From: Xenorhabdus anantnagensis
GTDB taxonomy: Bacteria > Pseudomonadota > Gammaproteobacteria > Enterobacterales > Enterobacteriaceae
Direction of reading: 5' to 3'
DNA: 64,000 nt
Assembly: GCF_028598555.1 (NCBI RefSeq)
Contig: NZ_JAQRFN010000003.1
Location: 207,167-271,166 of the forward strand
Shown here: piece by piece, positions 60,340-64,000 of the stretch
Layout of the letters: the number at the start of each line of letters is the position of its first letter
Numbering within the stretch: position 1 is the first letter of the stretch
Position numbers and translations under genes: made by a program
The notes under the pieces: model-generated
Database searches by the model: none
Told to the model about the DNA's origin: nothing
What the model saw: the letters and a program-made list of their open reading frames with translations, nothing else

Positions 60340-61729
60340 TACTACAGCCGTGATCCATATTGTGTCATGATGACTCTCTTCTTCCTAACACCAAGGGAGG
60401 TGTCCTATGACCTCACCTATCAACCTCTGGGAACAGGAGCTACGGGGCGTGCATTCCCGTCTGGCTCCGCTGTTTCACTCTGTCGGCTCTCAACACCGTT
60501 GTCTGGCTTATCTTCGTGGACTGCTCAGTGATGTAGAGCGTAAAAATAGCTGGCAACTGGCTGAATGGCTGGGCGAACACTCGCCTGATGGCATTCAATA
60601 TTTTCTGGAACGTGCCCACTGGGATGCGGGGGCGGCCCGCGATATCTTATGCGACTATGTGACTGACCATCTCGGCGATGAGCAAGGCATCCTCATCATC
60701 GATGAAACCGGTTTTGTCAAAAAAGGCACCCACTCGGCTGGGGTACAGCGTCAATACAGTGGCACCGCTGGGCGCATTGAAAACAGCCAGATAGGCGTCT
60801 TCCTGTGTTACGCCGGCAAAGGCGGCCATGCCTTTCTTGATCGGGCCTTATACCTGCCCGAACAGTGGACCGAGGACCGATCCCGCTGTGCGGCCGCGGG
60901 CATACCTGACTCCGTGAGCTTTGCCACGAAACCCCAACTTGCCCGGCACATGCTGGAGCGGGCATTGGAGGCCGGAGTGCCCTGTCGTTGGGTCACCGCC
61001 GATGCCGTGTATGGGCATGACCGCCGCCTGCGATGCTGGCTGGAGTCGCGGCATCAATCCTTTGTATTAGCGATCCCCAGGAATGAATGGCTCTGGTGGC
61101 AAGGCCCACGCGATATCAGGGCGGACGTGATTGCAGCCAGTCTGACGCCTGACGATTGGAAAACCCAGTCCGCGGGGTTAGGGACAAAGGGAGAGCGTTG
61201 GTATGACTGGGCATAGATCCCGCTCTGGCGTTTGCAGATAAGTGAAGAAGAACAGCGTTATGGTCATTATCTGCTGGTCCGGCGTAGCCGGGCTGATAAA
61301 CAAGAATGCGCTTATTATGTGGTGTATGCGCGTAAAGAAGAGACTGACCTGAAAACCCTGATTCAGGTCGCAGGACACCGCTGGGAAATTGAGAGCGGCT
61401 TTGACGAAACCAAAGGGGAATGTGGGCTGGATCATTACGAAGTGCGGCAGTGGCAGAGTGGGTACCGGCATATTACGCTGTCTCTACTGGCCCATGCGGT
61501 CCTGGCGGTCTTGCGGCTACAGGAGAAAAAAAACACCGGAGGGGCTGATAGCCCTGAGCGTATCGGAACTACGTAATCTGCTGTCAAAACTGATGAAAAA
61601 GCCAAGGGAAACCGTCGAACAGATTTTATCTTGGTCAGACTGGCGACGACGACACCAGTACCGCGCACAACAATATCATTATCGTCGTCGTGATAATCCT
61701 GTGCTTACAGATCAATTACGGCTGTAGTA
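60340..61729 (+). mobile_element. Decayed IS701-family insertion sequence
   Basis: A 1390-bp element bounded by inverted repeats TACTACAGCCGTGATC at the left and, on the minus strand, TACTACAGCCGTAATTG at the right. It is flanked by the 4-bp target duplication CTAG at 60336-60339 and 61730-61733, typical of IS701. The ends and the duplication are intact while the transposase is broken, so it inserted here and later decayed. It separates the ALAS cluster from the antirestriction genes. Confidence 0.92.
60407..61727 (+). pseudogene. IS701-family transposase, broken by a stop and a frameshift
   Basis: A DDE transposase with ILIIDETGFVKKGTHSAGVQ (first Asp), RWVTADAVYGHDRRLRCWLE (second Asp) and HRWEIESGFDETKGECGLDH (Glu). 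The frame has an in-frame TAG at 61214-61216 (after GERWYDWA), and a frameshift at the A-run 61526-61533: one A fewer would restore RLQEKKTPEGLIALS. The C-terminus DNPVLTDQLRL ends inside the right inverted repeat. It cannot give a full-length protein, so the element would need a transposase from elsewhere. Confidence 0.9.
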
Positions 61730-61830
61730 CTAGATACCTATTTGATAGGAACGAGTAAGTACAGCCAACAAAGGGACTCTAGACAATGTCGTCATAAAAC
61801 CGGCCACCAAGTACTTTTCTGTCCTCTGCG

Positions 61831-62097
61831 TCATAAATCATGACGGTCAGCGGAAAAAAAGCATGCAGACTGACGGGATGACGTTTCCGGCAGCGGCCAG
61901 TCACCCAGCAGGTGGATGACTTTCAGCCGCTGCACGGCTTCCGTGAGGGTGGGTGATTCGCACACGGTCAGGGTGTTCTCCCGCAGAGACGGTGGCTTTT
62001 GGGGGTGCTGCATCAGGCCGGTCACCTGCACAGTAAACAGCTCTTCCCGTAATGCCGGTTCAGTATTGTCCGGTACGGGTAAAAAAATCGGGTTCAT
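61831..62097 (-). CDS. Hypothetical 88-residue protein after the antirestriction genes
   Basis: 88 residues beginning MNPIFLPVPDNTEPALREEL, with an AAGGA site before the ATG. No recognised domain and no membrane segment. It is in the same orientation as the two antirestriction genes and 119 bp after the second, but a terminator-like hairpin (62128-62161) separates them. Base composition (GC-rich) matches those genes, suggesting common origin on a plasmid or integrative element. Function unknown. Confidence 0.55.
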   Translation of the reverse strand: MNPIFLPVPDNTEPALREELFTVQVTGLMQHPQKPPSLRENTLTVCESPTLTEAVQRLKVIHLLGDWPLPETSSRQSACFFSADRHDL

Positions 62098-62127
62098 CTG
62101 TATTTCCTTGATTTGATGTCAAATAAA

Positions 62128-62161
62128 GAAAACACCCGCCCGATAGCGGGAAGGTGTTTTC
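62128..62161 (-). terminator. Hairpin after the second antirestriction gene
   Basis: GAAAACACC (62128-62136) pairs with GGTGTTTTC (62153-62161), with an inner CCCG/CGGG stem. On the minus strand it is followed by TTTATTT, so it can terminate the antirestriction operon. Confidence 0.65.
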
Positions 62162-62216
62162 GGCTCCCCGGTCAGGCGCTTAAGAAAAGGGTTAACAGCC
62201 TCATGGTCTGATAACG

Positions 62217-62678
62217 TCAGTGATGATTATTGTTGTTATGGATAAGTGAGGAACTGATAACTTCCTCTTTGGGCTTCATTGTCATGACCGACCCTATCAG
62301 GCCGTTTTCCGGGTGCTGCTGTGCATACTCCCGCAATTCACAGAACCGACAGGTATCCGCATTCGGCTCATTCAGCACGGCGATACGGGCAAGCACGATG
62401 GATGTCACTGCCAGCCCGAAAGCATCCGCAGAAAGCGTGGCTGTCAATTTCGTCTCCGGCAGATAAACCGAATAGGTTGTTGCCGCTGTGGGTATCATAT
62501 ACGCCAGTGATTCAGACACTTTCCGACTGCTCCATTGCTCAGGACAATACTCACCACACAACTGTGAGGCGGTATTCGCCAGCAGGAACCCCAGAAACAA
62601 CCGTTCCAGCGGGGTTTTGCCGGGAAACACGACAGACAGCGCCAGACTGTCCAGCATAATCAGTTCATTGTCTGGCAT
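62217..62678 (-). CDS. KlcA/ArdB-like antirestriction protein, paralogue 2
   Basis: 153 residues from the ATG at 62678 (a GTG directly before it is possible). It shares the family pattern: W-rich N-terminal part WSSRKVSESLAYMIP, LTATLSADAFGLAVTSIVLA with the SADAFG core, and FCELREYAQQHPENGLIGSV. KlcA/ArdB proteins inhibit type I restriction during entry of mobile DNA. It is 12 bp downstream of the first paralogue in the same operon and has diverged strongly from it, including an Asn/His-rich end. Function is inferred from the family. Confidence 0.75.
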   Translation of the reverse strand: MPDNELIMLDSLALSVVFPGKTPLERLFLGFLLANTASQLCGEYCPEQWSSRKVSESLAYMIPTAATTYSVYLPETKLTATLSADAFGLAVTSIVLARIAVLNEPNADTCRFCELREYAQQHPENGLIGSVMTMKPKEEVISSSLIHNNNNHH

Positions 62679-62690
62679 CACGTTCTCCTG

Positions 62691-63125
62691 TTATGCACCC
62701 TTTAAGCCCAAAGCCGCCCGGATACACGAAGCCTGAGGATGTTGCCGCGCATATTCACGCAGGTCGCAAAACCGTTCAGCGTACCCGTCCAGCTTCATCA
62801 GGGCCGTCAGATAACCCAACACGCTCAGGGTTACCATCAGCCCAAAGGCATCGGCGGAGACTTCGCCTTTAAAGTCAGTCGCATCCACGTTGACAGCAGA
62901 GGAATCCAACCGTATCGGCACGACATAGACAATATTGTCTGACACTTTCCGGTACTGCCATCGGTCACACCGGTCATCGTCACAAAACACAGCGGCGGCT
63001 TTAATGAACGTGTGCTCCAGCAGCATCAGTTCCAGTGAACTGGTGTGCGGAAAAATTTCAGCAAAAGGGGATAATTCAGCCGCGGACACAGTGTGTGCCG
63101 TTGCCGGGGTGGTATTTTGTTGCAT
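62691..63125 (-). CDS. KlcA/ArdB-like antirestriction protein, paralogue 1
   Basis: 144 residues from the ATG at 63125, with CAGGAGAA upstream; seven more upstream codons are not required. Family features: DRWQYRKVSDNIVYVVPIRL, FKGEVSADAFGLMVTLSVLG and FCDLREYARQHPQASCIRAA. Like ArdB/KlcA it should block type I restriction enzymes without resembling DNA as ArdA does. It is upstream of a second diverged copy, which suggests separate specificities or anti-defence roles. The GC content is higher than in the flanking island parts, consistent with plasmid or ICE origin. Confidence 0.78.
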   Translation of the reverse strand: MQQNTTPATAHTVSAAELSPFAEIFPHTSSLELMLLEHTFIKAAAVFCDDDRCDRWQYRKVSDNIVYVVPIRLDSSAVNVDATDFKGEVSADAFGLMVTLSVLGYLTALMKLDGYAERFCDLREYARQHPQASCIRAALGLKGA

Positions 63126-63555
63126 GGTATTCTCCTGACAAAACAACGGAGAACACCTGACCCAATGGGAAACGTGTTCCCCGTTGGGTGACTGGCCTGT
63201 TGGCCATGATGGATGAGATTAAGAAACCTTCATCGTCATCAGACTGACGATATCTGCTTCCAAAGGTGCGCAGATGTACCACACCGTGGTGTACTCCCTT
63301 GCAGGCTACAGGAGTGTTGCTGTCGCTGCCCGAAGGTGATCCTCACAAGCGACCGGATCATGGATAAGACTGACTACGCTAATAAACGGAAATCATCAGG
63401 TCAATGGGTAATTCATTTCCCGGGACAAAAAATAATGTCAGGAGCACGACGGGATTTTGGGGGAGTCAGGGGGAGTCAGGGAGAGGCAGTCAATACGAGG
63501 TGACCCGTTCTGGTCGTTTGTCTAAATCATTTATGCCCCATTTCAAGTTAAGTTC
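63126..63555. other. Spacer between the antirestriction operon and the IS630 remnant
   Basis: A 430-bp gap. It should hold the promoter of the antirestriction genes, but no clear -35/-10 was picked out. A short direct repeat GGGGAGTCAGG occurs twice around 63460-63480. The open frames here (63076-63282 minus, 63213-63503 plus) show no conserved sequence. The right end of the IS630 element must lie between about 63500 and 63555, but its inverted repeat cannot be fixed without the other end. Confidence 0.45.
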
Positions 63556-64000
63556 TCAAGAAAAATTAATTGCAAATTGATCACCATAACCTTCCAATAG
63601 CGTATTTAGCTCATACTCCATGGTATCTTGAGTCCAGGTGATAAAACGTCGCCAGTGGTATTTGGCTTGTTTCCAGACGACTTCAATCAGATTCAGCTCT
63701 GGGCTGTAGGCGGGAAGATAAAATAAAAGCATATTGTGCTCTTGTAACCAGCGATGTCTGATTTTTTCCGTGATCCCATGGTGGATACGCGCATTATCCA
63801 GCACTAAAAAAGTCAAACGGTTGTCTCCTTGTTTGGCGACCTGCTCTAAAAAATCAATCACATCAGCTCGCGTAATACTGCCTGAGGTTGTCTGGTAAAA
63901 CAGCGTGTTGTCCGGGTAATTTAACGCCCCCATAACTGACCATCTGCCATGGGCTTGAGGCTCAGTCTCATGGGGTTTACCCCGTGGACTCCAGCCCTAT
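63556..64000 (-). pseudogene. IS630-family transposase, C-terminal part
   Basis: The visible frame encodes GWSPRGKPHETEPQAHGRWS then VMGALNYPDNTLFYQTTSGS, the DDE_3 domain with the second Asp in FLVLDNARIHHGITEK, and the Glu in LPAYSPELNLIEVVWKQAKY; it ends GYGDQFAINFS. In this frame a TAG occurs at 63999-63997, immediately before GWSPRG, so the gene is either interrupted or continues from another frame upstream of the window, as in two-frame IS elements. Only the C-terminal part can be assessed. Confidence 0.85.

Noticed and set aside
63213..63503. 96-codon plus-strand frame between the antirestriction genes and IS630
   Set aside because: Starts inside the upstream region of the minus-strand operon, has an odd composition with repeated GGGGAGTCAGG, no homology recognised.
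49691..64000. attR copy of the tRNA-Phe 3' end
   Set aside because: No second copy of GATTCCGCCTCCGGGCACCA was noticed, so the distal island boundary is probably outside the window.

Overview
The window looks like a chromosomal segment of an entomopathogenic enterobacterium of the Morganellaceae, most probably Xenorhabdus. The evidence is a complete mrx-type fimbrial operon (mrxA-C-D-G-H-J), ERIC-type intergenic palindromes, moderately AT-rich DNA, and housekeeping genes closely matching enterobacterial orthologues recalled from memory. No database search was run.

Layout. (1) 1-9.1 kb: the 3' end of ispH, a GNAT-fold protein, a free-standing AlaX-type editing protein divergent from a LysR regulator, dapB, and carAB behind two ArgR boxes. 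(2) 9.4-16.1 kb: the mrx chaperone-usher operon on the minus strand. (3) 16.7-30.8 kb: a neighbourhood colinear with the E. coli 99-min region: deoCABD, a NupC/NupX-type nucleoside transporter, yjjV, yjjU, an OsmY-like BON protein, prfC, rimI, holD, rsmC and two tRNA-Leu(CAG) genes. The deo promoter keeps the CRP-CytR-CRP layout. (4) 31.3-37.8 kb: an amine-catabolism-like trio (aldehyde dehydrogenase, cupin, PuuB-like oxidoreductase), a nucleoside hydrolase, a TSUP permease, an orphan restriction-modification controller-like protein with its own C-boxes, and an Nlp/Ner-like regulator. (5) 37.9-49.7 kb: colinear with the E. coli 94-min region: sugE under a guanidine-II riboswitch, efp/epmB, yjeI, groESL with a sigma-32 promoter, fxsA, aspA, dcuA, dsbD, dicD and tRNA-Phe.

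(6) 49.7 kb to the window end: a mosaic island integrated at tRNA-Phe. It opens with a frameshifted P4-type integrase, an AlpA-type regulator and a P4-alpha-type primase-helicase, followed directly by an array of GGTGAAYAGT decamers that looks like the matching replication origin. Next comes a very AT-rich cargo cluster: a 5-aminolevulinate-synthase-like enzyme, a GNAT, a Gfo/Idh/MocA oxidoreductase, a LysR regulator and an MFS exporter. This is the best candidate for an undescribed pathway. A decayed IS701 element, two tandem KlcA/ArdB-like antirestriction genes and an IS630 remnant follow. The far attachment site was not found, so the island probably continues past the window.

A pattern running through the core part is an unusual density of short AT-rich tandem repeats (units 14-21 bp). 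They lie in intergenic spacers, across stop codons and in frame inside genes: hexapeptides in the usher leader, pentapeptides in DeoA, and the OsmY-like C-terminus.
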